Assembly: GCA_005877525.1 (NCBI GenBank)
Contig: VBON01000124.1
Location: 1-12,484 of the forward strand
From: Nitrospirota bacterium
GTDB taxonomy: Bacteria; Nitrospirota; Nitrospiria; Nitrospirales; NS-4
DNA length: 12,484 nt
Reading direction: 5' to 3'
Of the stretch, positions 1-7,806 are shown one piece after another (position 1 is the stretch's first letter; every line of letters begins with the position of its first letter). Under the pieces are notes generated by a model. The model ran no database searches and was not told the DNA's origin. It saw only the letters and a list, made by a program, of their open reading frames with translations. The position numbers and the translations under genes were made by a program.

Positions 1-552
1 AAGAAGACCGAGAACGAGGCGGGCGTGGCGACCGTGATGGGCCACGAGGTGACGCACGCGATTCAACGTCACGGAGTCGAGCGAATGAGCCGCGGTATTC
101 TCGAACAGGTGGCGCAAGTGGGCGCCCTTGCGGGAGCAGCCGCCGGCAAGCTGAACCCTCAAGCCGCGATCGGGCTGCTCAGTGCCTATGGCGTCGGGGT
201 CTCATTGCCGTTCGATCGCGCGCAAGAAACCGAAGCCGACAAGATCGGTCTGCGCCTCATGGCGGAAGCGGGATACGACCCCCATGAGGCGGTCGCCTTT
301 TGGGAACGCATGAGCGGCTGTCCTCGAAACATGATCGGCAAGCTGTGCTTCCGTTCGGGCGCCGGCATTCCGGAATTCTTGAGCACGCATCCTTCCGATG
401 AGAATCGCATCAGGAATATTGAACGGTGGATTCCGGAAGTGATGAAAAACTACAATCCCGTGGCACCGCCACCGTCTGTCCCTCAACCTTCTCCGAAAAA
501 GCCGGTCGCGCCGGATCCGAACTCGGCCGACAACGGACGGGGCTTGGGGTGA
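1..552 (+). CDS. M48 family zinc metallopeptidase, C-terminal part (5' end outside window)
   Basis: The frame is open from the first base of the window, so the gene begins upstream and only the last 183 residues are present. The HEVTH zinc and catalytic motif (bases 43-57, HExxH) is followed some 60 residues later by ETEADKIGLRLMAEAGYDP, which carries the third zinc-ligand Glu of M48 peptidases. The later FLSTHPSDENRI block is also typical of the family (the YcaL/LoiP/BepA-like periplasmic group). The last 35 or so residues are a Pro-rich tail without family character. Known members are periplasmic or membrane-associated and degrade or help assemble envelope proteins. The exact subfamily, and any signal peptide, cannot be judged without the N-terminus. 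The stop lies 15 bases before the carB start, so the two are probably co-transcribed. Confidence 0.9.
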   Translation, partial: KKTENEAGVATVMGHEVTHAIQRHGVERMSRGILEQVAQVGALAGAAAGKLNPQAAIGLLSAYGVGVSLPFDRAQETEADKIGLRLMAEAGYDPHEAVAFWERMSGCPRNMIGKLCFRSGAGIPEFLSTHPSDENRIRNIERWIPEVMKNYNPVAPPPSVPQPSPKKPVAPDPNSADNGRGLG

Positions 553-567
553 CGGGACTTCTCAGCC

Positions 568-3500
568 GTGCCTAGACGCAACGACATCAAGAGCATTCTC
601 CTCATCGGCTCCGGGCCGATTGTCATCGGGCAGGCCTGTGAGTTCGACTATTCCGGCACGCAAGCGTGCAAGGCCTTACGCGAGGAAGGCTACCGGATCA
701 TCCTGATCAACAGCAATCCGGCGACGATCATGACCGACCCCGAACTGGCCGACCGCACGTACATCGAGCCAATCACGGTGGATGTCGTCGAACGGGTGAT
801 CCAGCAGGAACGGCCCGATGCTTTGCTGCCTACCATGGGGGGACAGACAGCCCTTAACATGGCCGTGCAACTGGCGGAACAGGGAATTCTCCAGAAATAC
901 AACGTGGAGCTCATCGGCGCCAGCTACGAGGCTATCCGCAAGGCAGAGAATCGCGAAGCCTTCAAGGATGCCATGACGCGCATTGGACTGCGTACGCCAG
1001 CCAGCGCGGTCGCGCGCTCACGGGAGGACGCGTTGCGCGCGATGGAGATCGTCGGGTTTCCGGCGATCGTGCGGCCCTCGTTCACCCTCGGGGGAACCGG
1101 CGGTAACATCGCCTATAACCGTGAGGAGTTCGAGCGCTATGCCGAATGGGGCCTGAGCGCCAGTCCGGTGGGGGAAATTCTAGTGGAGCGTTCCGTGATC
1201 GGCTGGAAAGAATTCGAACTCGAGGTGATGCGCGATAAGATGGACAACGTCGTGATCGTTTGCTCGATTGAAAACTTCGATGCGATGGGTATCCACACAG
1301 GGGACAGCATCACGGTCGCGCCGGCGCAGACGCTGACCGACAAGGAATACCAGGGAATGCGGGATGCGTCGCTCCGTATCATGCGCGAGATCGGCGTGGA
1401 TACCGGGGGCTCTAATATCCAGTTCGGCGTGAACCCCCTCACCGGCGATCTGGTGGTGATCGAGATGAACCCTCGCGTATCACGGAGTTCGGCACTGGCC
1501 TCCAAGGCGACCGGGTTTCCCATCGCAAAGATCGCCGCGAAACTGGCGGTCGGCTATACCCTCGATGAGATTCCCAACGACATCACCCGCGTGACCAAAG
1601 CCTCGTTCGAGCCCAGCATCGATTACGTGGTCGTGAAGCTTCCCCGGTTCGCGTTCGAAAAATTTCCAGGCGCCGATGGCACGCTCACCACCCAAATGAA
1701 GTCAGTGGGCGAGGCGATGGCCATTGGGCGGACCTTTAAGGAGGCCTTACAGAAGGCGATCCGGTCTCTCGAAGTGGACCGGTACGGGTTCGAGCCCCAT
1801 CCGTCGCTGGCAGAGGGCGACCCGGAGGAAACCGTGGCCTGGATTCGCGAGTCCTTGCGCCGCCCGGACGCCGAACGGCTCTGGCGCCTTGCCGATGGAC
1901 TGCGAATGGGCATTTCCGAACAGGAACTGCACGAGTTGACGGGGGTCGATCCGTGGTTCCTGCATCAAATGAAAGAAATCCTCGTGTCCGAGGATCGTCT
2001 TGCCCAGGCACCCCGTTCCTTCTCCGACGACATGCTCCGCGAGATGAAACGCCTCGGATTTTCGGATCATCGGCTCGCAGAGCTGTTGCGGATCTCGGAG
2101 CCGGAGTTCCGTCGCAATCGACAGAGCCGCAACGTCACGTCGACGTTTAAACGGGTCGATACATGCGGGGCCGAATTTCAGGCCCTGACGCCGTATCTCT
2201 ACTCGACCTATGAGTCCGAATGCGAAAGCCGTCCGACCAACCGGCAGAAAGTGATGATCCTCGGCGGGGGGCCGAACCGGATCGGCCAGGGCATCGAATT
2301 TGACTACTGCTGCGTTCATGCGGCGATGGCCCTCAAGGAAATGGGATATGAAACGATCATGGTGAACTGCAACCCCGAGACTGTCAGCACCGACTACGAC
2401 ACCTCCGACCGGCTGTACTTTGAGCCCTTGACTCTGGAAGACGTGTTGAATATCGTCGAGACGGAGCGCCGCAGCGGAGAACTGCTCGGGCTTGTCGTCC
2501 AGTTCGGCGGCCAAACGCCGCTTAAGCTCGCGCTGCCCCTGGAGCAGGCTGGCGTGCCCATCCTTGGGACATCCCCGGACGCGATTGACCGCGCAGAGGA
2601 TCGCGAGCGGTTCAACGTATTGGTGGACAAGCTGGGCTTGCGGCAACCGGCGAGCGGCATTGCGCGTTCGTTTTCTGAAGCGGCCGCGATCGCCTCGTCC
2701 ATCAGCTACCCGGTCATGGTGCGCCCCTCCTATGTGCTCGGCGGTCGTGCGATGGAGATCATTTACGACGAGAAGAGTTTAAAGAGCTATATCACCCGGG
2801 CCATTCAAGTCTCGCCGGCCCATCCGGTCCTGATCGACAAGTATTTGGAGGACGCGATCGAGATCGACGTGGATGCGGTGTCCGATGGCGAGACGATCGT
2901 GATCGGCGGCATCATGGAGCACATCGAGGAGGCCGGGGTGCACTCAGGCGATTCTGCCTGCTCGTTACCTCCGTACTCGCTCACGCCCGAGATTATCTCC
3001 GAGATCCGGCGCCAAGCGAAACTCCTCGCCTTGGAACTTCGCGTGATCGGCTTGATGAACATCCAGTTCGCAGTCCGCGACGGGACTGTCTACATCCTCG
3101 AAGTCAATCCGCGTGCCTCGCGCACCGTTCCGTTCGTGAGCAAGGCCACCGGCGTGCCCCTGGCAAAGGTGGCGATGCGTGTCATGATGGGCCGTACATT
3201 GAAAGAGCTCCGCGTTACCTCCGAGCGGGTTCCGTCCCACATCTCGGTGAAGGAAGCGGTCTTTCCGTTCAACAAGTTTCCCGGGACGGATGTGATTCTG
3301 GGTCCGGAGATGCGTTCGACCGGCGAGGTGATGGGCATCTCGGATGACTTCGGCGCGGCCTTTCTAAAGTCTCAAGCCGCCGCCGGGTCGATGCTCCCGA
3401 TGTGCGGCCGGGTGTTCATCAGCGTCAAGGACAAGGACAAACCGGGCACGATCGTCTTGATTCGGCGATTCCTGGAATTAGGGTTTACCGTCGAAGCGAC

Positions 3501-3807
3501 GCGAGGAACTGCGGGACATCTGGGCCGTAACGGTGTCACCGTGGACATCGTAAACAAGGTCGTCGAGGGCCGCCCGCATTGCGTGGATCACATTAAGAAC
3601 CGCGAGATCCAACTGGTGATCAACACCGTGGGCGACAAGATTTCGCAAGCGGACTCGGCGTCAATCCGTCATGCGGCGCTGATACATGCCGTCCCTTATT
3701 ACACGACCATGGCCGGAGCGCGCGCCACCCTGATGGCCATCGAAGCAGGCCTTAAGCGGAGACTTTCCGTAAAGCCTTTGCAGGACCACTACTCATCTGT
3801 ACACTAA
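568..3807 (+). CDS. carB: Carbamoyl-phosphate synthase large subunit
   Basis: This subunit makes carbamoyl phosphate from bicarbonate, ammonia (delivered from glutamine by CarA) and two ATP, feeding pyrimidine and arginine synthesis in the cytoplasm. The product is 1079 residues, against 1073 in E. coli. The N-terminal carboxyphosphate half starts with SILLIGSGPIVIGQACEFDY and carries E299 and N301 in VIEMNPR. The carbamate half starts near residue 560 (VMILGGGPNRIGQGIEFDY) and carries E845 and N847 in LEVNPR. An MGS-like allosteric domain covers about 945-1079, and T978, T981, K997 and N1019 match the E. coli UMP-site residues, so UMP inhibition is probably kept. The GTG start is supported because E299 falls at the E. 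coli number and MPRRNDIKSI matches family N-termini. No strong ribosome binding site is visible. carA is not in the window. The frame is intact throughout. Confidence 0.98.
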   Translation: MPRRNDIKSILLIGSGPIVIGQACEFDYSGTQACKALREEGYRIILINSNPATIMTDPELADRTYIEPITVDVVERVIQQERPDALLPTMGGQTALNMAVQLAEQGILQKYNVELIGASYEAIRKAENREAFKDAMTRIGLRTPASAVARSREDALRAMEIVGFPAIVRPSFTLGGTGGNIAYNREEFERYAEWGLSASPVGEILVERSVIGWKEFELEVMRDKMDNVVIVCSIENFDAMGIHTGDSITVAPAQTLTDKEYQGMRDASLRIMREIGVDTGGSNIQFGVNPLTGDLVVIEMNPRVSRSSALASKATGFPIAKIAAKLAVGYTLDEIPNDITRVTKASFEPSIDYVVVKLPRFAFEKFPGADGTLTTQMKSVGEAMAIGRTFKEALQKAIRSLEVDRYGFEPHPSLAEGDPEETVAWIRESLRRPDAERLWRLADGLRMGISEQELHELTGVDPWFLHQMKEILVSEDRLAQAPRSFSDDMLREMKRLGFSDHRLAELLRISEPEFRRNRQSRNVTSTFKRVDTCGAEFQALTPYLYSTYESECESRPTNRQKVMILGGGPNRIGQGIEFDYCCVHAAMALKEMGYETIMVNCNPETVSTDYDTSDRLYFEPLTLEDVLNIVETERRSGELLGLVVQFGGQTPLKLALPLEQAGVPILGTSPDAIDRAEDRERFNVLVDKLGLRQPASGIARSFSEAAAIASSISYPVMVRPSYVLGGRAMEIIYDEKSLKSYITRAIQVSPAHPVLIDKYLEDAIEIDVDAVSDGETIVIGGIMEHIEEAGVHSGDSACSLPPYSLTPEIISEIRRQAKLLALELRVIGLMNIQFAVRDGTVYILEVNPRASRTVPFVSKATGVPLAKVAMRVMMGRTLKELRVTSERVPSHISVKEAVFPFNKFPGTDVILGPEMRSTGEVMGISDDFGAAFLKSQAAAGSMLPMCGRVFISVKDKDKPGTIVLIRRFLELGFTVEATRGTAGHLGRNGVTVDIVNKVVEGRPHCVDHIKNREIQLVINTVGDKISQADSASIRHAALIHAVPYYTTMAGARATLMAIEAGLKRRLSVKPLQDHYSSVH

Positions 3808-3822
3808 TCATCTCGAGGAACA

Positions 3823-4299
3823 ATGGCCAGAATACCGATTACAAAGAAAGGCTACGAAGCTTTGCCTGAGTTGGAACGCTACAAGAAGGTAGAGCGGCCG
3901 AAGAACATCCGAGACATCGAAGAAGCGCGGGCGCATGGTGATATCAGCGAGAACGCCGAGTTCGAGGCGGCGAAAGAGCGTCAGAGCCACATCGATGGAC
4001 GCATCCGCGATCTGGAACACAAGCTGGCCGAAGCGCAGATCATCGATACCTCAAATCTGTCCACGGAGAAAGTTGTGTTCGGGGCGACCGTGACGGTCAG
4101 GGATCTGCAGAGTGATAAGGAACAGCGCTATACGCTGGTCGGGCAGGATGAGGCCGATCTCAAGAATGGCAAGATCTCGGTGCAGTCGCCGGTGGGGCGC
4201 GCATTGATCGGCAAGCGCGTCGGCGATACCTTGGAAGTTCAGACACCGGCCAAGGTCGCCGAATACGAGGTCCTGAATATCTGCTTCGAAAAGACGTGA
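3823..4299 (+). CDS. greA: Transcription elongation factor GreA
   Basis: GreA enters the secondary channel of RNA polymerase and stimulates cleavage of backtracked RNA, which rescues stalled complexes. The product is 158 residues, the usual length. An N-terminal coiled-coil hairpin (about 1-75) carries the tip motif GDISENAEFEAAKE with the two acidic residues D40 and E43, equivalent to D41 and E44 of E. coli. The C-terminal FKBP-like domain follows (about 80-158, including the NGKISVQSPVGRALIGK segment). A GAGG ribosome binding site at 3815-3818 stands four bases before the ATG. The gene begins 15 bases after carB and is probably in the same transcript. Confidence 0.97.
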   Translation: MARIPITKKGYEALPELERYKKVERPKNIRDIEEARAHGDISENAEFEAAKERQSHIDGRIRDLEHKLAEAQIIDTSNLSTEKVVFGATVTVRDLQSDKEQRYTLVGQDEADLKNGKISVQSPVGRALIGKRVGDTLEVQTPAKVAEYEVLNICFEKT

Positions 4300-4327
4300 C
4301 CCGCGATGCGGTGACAACCCATACCCT

Positions 4328-5158
4328 ATGCCGCGCCTTCCCGACGATTCTGTAGCCAACCCCCCGCCCATCATCACCCTGTTAACCGACTTCGGCGCCT
4401 CCGACGTGTTCGTGGGCAGCATGAAGGGGGTTATCCTCGGCATCAACCCACTCGCCCAAATAGTGGACCTCAGCCACGACATTCCGGCGCACAACATCCG
4501 GGTCGCCGCGTATCTGCTGCACTCTGCCGCGCGCTACTTTCGGCCAGGCACGATTCATGTCGCCGTGGTGGACCCCGGGGTCGGCAGCGAACGCCGGCCC
4601 CTGCTCGCATTCGCCATGGAACAATACTTTATCGCGCCCGACAATGGAATCCTCAGCTGCGTTCTCGCTGCCGAGATCGATGTCGAGATTCGTGAGCTCA
4701 CAAACAAGCAATATTTTCTGGGTTCCATTGGCTCGACGTTTCACGGGCGTGATGTGTTCGCGCCGGCCGCCGCATGGCTCTCGCGCGGCGAACCGATCGA
4801 ATCGTTCGGGCCGGTGGTTGACACAAGCATCCGTTTCGAAGTGCCCAGGGCTCACGAAGCGGGGGGCAAACTCATTGGCGAAGTTCAGCACATCGATCGC
4901 TTTGGAAACCTCATCACCAATATCAGTCGGGAAAATCTGGTGAGTTTCGCTGGCGCCGATCATCTAAGCCGTGTCCAGGTTGACCTCGAGCACGCGTCTA
5001 TCGACGGGCTCCAGCGCTTCTACGCGGATGGGCCGGAGGGGACGCTTGCGGCGCTAGTAAACAGCGATAGCTGGCTGGAAATTTTCTGCCATCAAGGCCG
5101 CGCGGCTGATCTCGTCAAAGCCAAGCTCGGCGACCGCGTCGAAGTAAGCATGCCGTGA
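4328..5158 (+). CDS. SAM hydroxide adenosyltransferase (DUF62 family)
   Basis: This is a 276-residue member of the family related to fluorinase and chlorinase, whose ordinary members use water (hydroxide) to split S-adenosylmethionine into adenosine and methionine. The N-terminal domain shows ITLLTDFG (D21), VDLSHDI and VVDPGVGSERRP. The C-terminal region shows FHGRDVFAPAAAWL and IDRFGNLITNIS. The conserved Asp-Arg-His set of DUF62 hydrolases is present as D82, R89 and H139, which favours the hydrolase over the halogenases. The cellular role of the family is unclear. The ATG at 4328 has only a weak upstream ribosome binding site, but the TLLTDFG core lies close behind it, so the start is reasonable. 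It follows greA after 28 bases and probably shares its transcript. Confidence 0.9.
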   Translation: MPRLPDDSVANPPPIITLLTDFGASDVFVGSMKGVILGINPLAQIVDLSHDIPAHNIRVAAYLLHSAARYFRPGTIHVAVVDPGVGSERRPLLAFAMEQYFIAPDNGILSCVLAAEIDVEIRELTNKQYFLGSIGSTFHGRDVFAPAAAWLSRGEPIESFGPVVDTSIRFEVPRAHEAGGKLIGEVQHIDRFGNLITNISRENLVSFAGADHLSRVQVDLEHASIDGLQRFYADGPEGTLAALVNSDSWLEIFCHQGRAADLVKAKLGDRVEVSMP

Positions 5159-5214
5159 TGAGATCTTGCGGGTCCTGACCGAACAGCCCACATGAAGCCC
5201 CTATAACCCTCAAC

Positions 5215-5220
5215 GGAGGT
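5215..5220 (+). promoter_or_regulatory. Ribosome binding site of the small lipoprotein gene
   Basis: GGAGGT lies five bases before the ATG at 5226. This near-perfect Shine-Dalgarno sequence supports translation of a gene that is short enough to be doubted. Confidence 0.8.
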
Positions 5221-5225
5221 GTCAC

Positions 5226-5450
5226 ATGAAGGTCACAGTGCTTGGCTGCTTGCTGATGGTTATTCTCGTCACGGCTTGTGCTACGAAGGTCGAGTGGACT
5301 CAGGAAGGAAAGACGGAAGCCGACACGGAACGAGACTACGATGAATGTTACGCTCAGACCACTCAGCGATACGGCACTAATCTTAAGTCGCCCCACTTTA
5401 CAGCAGATCTCAATCAATGTATGGAGTCACGAGGCTATAAGCGCAAATAA
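5226..5450 (+). CDS. Small predicted lipoprotein, function unknown
   Basis: The product has 74 residues. It has a short positively charged start (MK), a hydrophobic stretch (about 3-16) and a lipobox ending VTAC, with C18 as the likely lipidated cysteine. A19 at position +2 would favour sorting to the outer membrane by the E. coli rule. The mature part (about 57 residues) is polar and holds two more cysteines, C41 (DYDECYAQ) and C65 (LNQCMESRGYK), which could form a disulfide in the periplasm. I recognise the general type (small lipoprotein ending in a CMxxxGY motif) but no function. A strong GGAGGT ribosome binding site sits five bases before the ATG. The 67 bases upstream contain a TATAAC (5202-5207) that could be a -10, but I see no good -35. 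The gene converges on the aldo/keto reductase gene. Confidence 0.85.
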   Translation: MKVTVLGCLLMVILVTACATKVEWTQEGKTEADTERDYDECYAQTTQRYGTNLKSPHFTADLNQCMESRGYKRK

Positions 5451-5471
5451 CATTGGGCTCGGATAAACATG

Positions 5472-6389
5472 CTAATGTAGAATCTTGTCAACCTCGGTGA
5501 GATCTGCCTTCGATAGCCGCCAACCGGCGGCCGCAGCATTCATCTTCACTTGCTGGCTCGTTGTCGCTCCGGCGATTACTGACGCGACGGTTGGCCGCGC
5601 TGCCAACCATGAGACGGCGAGTTCCAATAGGGTATGACCTTTAGATTCCGCAAACTGGATGAGCGCTTCCACCAAGTCCAAGTTTTTTTCCGTGAGCGTG
5701 TCTTCAAATCGTCCGCCAGGCGCGAGACGGGTCCCCGGGGGCGGGGACTCGCCCTTTCGATATTTCCCTGTGAGCAGGCCGCTTGCCAACGGGAAGTAGG
5801 GGATGAAGGCGAGACCTAACCTTTCGCATTCAGGGATCACTTCACCTTCCGCCTCACGATCAAGCAAACTGTACTCGTTCTGCACACTGACGAATCGAGC
5901 CGTCCCAGGGGACACCGCCGATTCCGCCTTCCGTAGTTGATTGGCTGAGAAGTTGGAGCAACCGATCTCGCGGACCTTGCCCGCCTTCACAAGCTTCTCC
6001 AGGGCCTCGAGCGTGTCGGCAATCGGGACAGTCGCATCGGGCTGGTGGATTTGATACAAATCGATGCGGTCCGTTCCGAGGCGGCGGAGGCTAGCCTCGG
6101 CCGCCTGGAGCACGTAGTCAGGGCGTGCCCCGCGACGTTTCTCATCGACGGCCATGCCGAACTTCGTAGCGATGATCACTTCACTGCGACGGTGCCCGAG
6201 CGCACGTCCGAGGAACTCTTCGCTGTGCGTACGGCCATAGATATCCGCTGTATCAAAGAAGTTGATGCCGGCGTCGAGAGCGGCATGGATGACCTCGAAG
6301 CTCTGAGCGGCATCAAGGCGCCATCCGAAATTATTGCAACCGAGACCCACCACCGAGACATGGAGTGTTCCGATCCGTCGTGTTTCCAT
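5472..6389 (-). CDS. Aldo/keto reductase
   Basis: This is a 305-residue NAD(P)H-dependent oxidoreductase of the AKR superfamily, full length with a TIM-barrel pattern. The catalytic tetrad is visible: D46 and Y51 (FFDTADIYG), K76 (IATKFG) and H115 (LYQIHQPD). The cofactor-side GCSNF and the SVQNEYSLLDR and FPLASGLLTGKY segments are typical of the family. The physiological substrate cannot be told from sequence; such enzymes reduce diverse aldehydes and ketones. The ATG is two bases after the TAA of bioA. An AAGGTG ribosome binding site (6400-6395) spans the end of bioA, so translation is probably coupled to it. Whether the enzyme has any part in biotin metabolism is unknown, since shared transcription is the only link. 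Confidence 0.93.
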   Translation of the reverse strand: METRRIGTLHVSVVGLGCNNFGWRLDAAQSFEVIHAALDAGINFFDTADIYGRTHSEEFLGRALGHRRSEVIIATKFGMAVDEKRRGARPDYVLQAAEASLRRLGTDRIDLYQIHQPDATVPIADTLEALEKLVKAGKVREIGCSNFSANQLRKAESAVSPGTARFVSVQNEYSLLDREAEGEVIPECERLGLAFIPYFPLASGLLTGKYRKGESPPPGTRLAPGGRFEDTLTEKNLDLVEALIQFAESKGHTLLELAVSWLAARPTVASVIAGATTSQQVKMNAAAAGWRLSKADLTEVDKILH

Positions 6390-6391
6390 CG

Positions 6392-6656
6392 TTACACCTT
6401 TGTGACTGTCGTGATGGCCTGGCTCACAATCCTGACCATTGCCCGCAGTTCTGTGGCCGTCGTGCTGAGCGGCGGCATGAGAACAATAATGTTGCCGAGC
6501 GGGCGTAGAAGTAAGCCCGCAGCGCGAGCGACCTCCGTGACTTGCGTCCCAATCCGCTCCGCAAGCGAATAGGACTCCTTCGTCATGCGTTCTCGTAGCA
6601 GTTCGATGCCCACGATGAATCCAATTTGACGGATATCACCGACATGTGGATTGGGG
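6392..6656 (-). pseudogene. bioA: bioA C-terminal part, out of frame with the rest of the gene
   Basis: From the CCCC run (plus-strand G4 at 6653-6656) this frame continues the BioA protein as PNPHVGDIRQIGFIVGIELL, then RPLGNIIVLMPPL and a final helix to the TAA. It matches the C-terminal domain of the BioA/BioK family (PHVGDIRQ and RPLG..I...PPL are conserved). The upstream part of bioA ends in another frame at 6636. Removing one C from the run would join the two pieces exactly. The first in-frame start here is a GTG at 6613, but independent translation of this small-domain fragment makes no biochemical sense. The end overlaps the ribosome binding site of the aldo/keto reductase. Confidence 0.85.
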
Positions 6657-7766
6657 ATGCGACCAGAGCGGCTTCAGCAGGTTGCGAAGGACTGCAATCT
6701 TCGGCACGAGCCTCTCAAGTGTTCGCTCTTGCTTAAAGACTTCGAGGTTCGCCAAGGCGACCGCACAGCCGAGTGGATTGCCGGTATAGCTGTGCCCGTG
6801 AAAGAAGGTCGTCAACTGCTCATGCTGTCCGAGAAATTGGTGATACACCTGTTCCGTCGTGAGAGTTGCCGCCAGCGGCATGTACCCGCCGGTCAACCCT
6901 TTGCTTATCGCCATCAGATCGGGCTTGACCTCCTCATGCTCACAGGCAAACATGCGCCCGGTGCGCCCGAAGCCGGTGGCCACCTCGTCAGCAATGAACA
7001 GGACGTTATAGCGGGTGGCCAGACGCCGAAGACGTTTTAGGTATCCCGCCGGCATAGTGATCATGCCGCCAGCGGCCAGCAACATGGGCTCAACAATGAG
7101 CCCCGCGATCTCTTGATGATGCCCTTTGAGAATGTCCTCCACCGAATCTGCGCAGGACAGCTTGCACTTCGGCAAGGTCAATCCTAAGGGACAGCGATAG
7201 CAGTATGGGGCATGGGCCTCAAATGTCGGAAACAGGAGCGGCTTGTACCGCTCATGAAAGAGGGAGATGCCTCCGACGCTGACCGAGCCGAGCGTGTCGC
7301 CGTGGTAGGCCTGTCCGAGATGCATGAACCTCGTCTTTTTTTGAAACCCGCCGCCTTTCAATTGCCAATACTGAAAGGCCATCTTCAACGCGACTTCCAC
7401 CGCGGTAGAGCCATTGTCGGAATAGAAGACGCGCGTCAGGCCGCGTGGCGCGATGTGAACGAGCTTTTTGGCCAGCTCAATCGCCGGCACATTGGAAAGG
7501 CCGAGAAGTGTGGAATGGGCGATCCGGCCGAGTTGGGTCCTCAGAGCCCGATCCAATGCCGGGTGCCGATGACCGTGAAGGTTGACCCAAATAGAGGAGA
7601 CGCCATCCAGGAAACGATTCCCGCTCGTGTCCTGCACATAGACACCCTGACCGCGCTCGATGATTAACGGAAGCGCCTTTTCCCAGTCCCGCTGCTGGGT
7701 GAAGGGATGCCACAGATAGCGGCGATCATCACTCTGCAACCGGCGTTCACGAGCCTTGGAAATCAT
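6636..7766 (-). CDS. bioA: Adenosylmethionine-8-amino-7-oxononanoate aminotransferase, N-terminal and central part (frameshifted)
   Basis: BioA is the PLP enzyme that converts 8-amino-7-oxononanoate (KAPA) to 7,8-diaminononanoate in biotin synthesis. The reading frame gives 376 residues, about 360 of them matching the family. The LWHPFTQ signature is at 18-24, Y154-H155 is the cofactor-stacking region, D260 (FIADEVATGFGRTG) contacts the PLP nitrogen, and K289 (AISKGLTGGYMP) forms the Schiff base. FFHGHSYTGNPLGCAVA follows. The sequence resembles the Bacillus BioK type, for which lysine can be the amino donor; the donor here is open. Four cysteines (C189, C192, C201, C205) sit in one loop. The last residues, HPQSTCR, are out of frame: one extra C in a CCCC run cuts off the C-terminal domain, which continues in another frame to 6392. 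Unless this is a sequencing error, the enzyme would be truncated and probably inactive. No ribosome binding site precedes the ATG. Confidence 0.93.
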   Translation of the reverse strand: MISKARERRLQSDDRRYLWHPFTQQRDWEKALPLIIERGQGVYVQDTSGNRFLDGVSSIWVNLHGHRHPALDRALRTQLGRIAHSTLLGLSNVPAIELAKKLVHIAPRGLTRVFYSDNGSTAVEVALKMAFQYWQLKGGGFQKKTRFMHLGQAYHGDTLGSVSVGGISLFHERYKPLLFPTFEAHAPYCYRCPLGLTLPKCKLSCADSVEDILKGHHQEIAGLIVEPMLLAAGGMITMPAGYLKRLRRLATRYNVLFIADEVATGFGRTGRMFACEHEEVKPDLMAISKGLTGGYMPLAATLTTEQVYHQFLGQHEQLTTFFHGHSYTGNPLGCAVALANLEVFKQERTLERLVPKIAVLRNLLKPLWSHPQSTCR

Positions 7767-7777
7767 AGTGGAAGGTC

Positions 7778-7806
7778 ATTATATGGCCCGGTCCCAGCTT
7801 TGACAA
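7778..7806 (-). promoter_or_regulatory. Predicted sigma70-type promoter for bioA and the aldo/keto reductase
   Basis: On the minus strand TTGTCA (7806-7801) is followed after 17 bases by a perfect TATAAT (7783-7778). Only 11 bases separate the -10 from the bioA ATG, so the expected transcript start is about 4 bases before the start codon. The -35 element overlaps that of the lepA promoter. Confidence 0.75.

Noticed and set aside
1747..2646. A 299-codon open frame on the minus strand inside carB
   Set aside because: It lies wholly antisense to a perfectly conserved carB region, its product has no recognisable domain, and high-GC codon use often opens such frames.
4571..4582. Perfect palindrome GACCCCGGGGTC (and CCCCGATCGGGG at 9953-9964)
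   Set aside because: Both fall in codons for conserved motifs (VDPGVG and NPDRGD), so the protein sequence explains them.
5451..5480. Possible bidirectional terminator between the convergent genes
   Set aside because: Only a 4-base stem (ACAT/ATGT) is visible, with no T-run, which is too weak to call.
5731..5748. GTCCCC/GGGGAC hairpin resembling a terminator
   Set aside because: It lies inside the reductase coding sequence and has no T-run on either side.
6045..6572. Plus-strand 175-codon frame across the reductase and the end of bioA (also 7212-7667 in bioA)
   Set aside because: The opposite strand carries clear enzyme motifs throughout, and this product shows none.
6636..6666. Programmed frameshift in bioA
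   Set aside because: There is no typical slippery heptamer, no downstream structure that I can see, and no known use of recoding in bioA. An indel is simpler.
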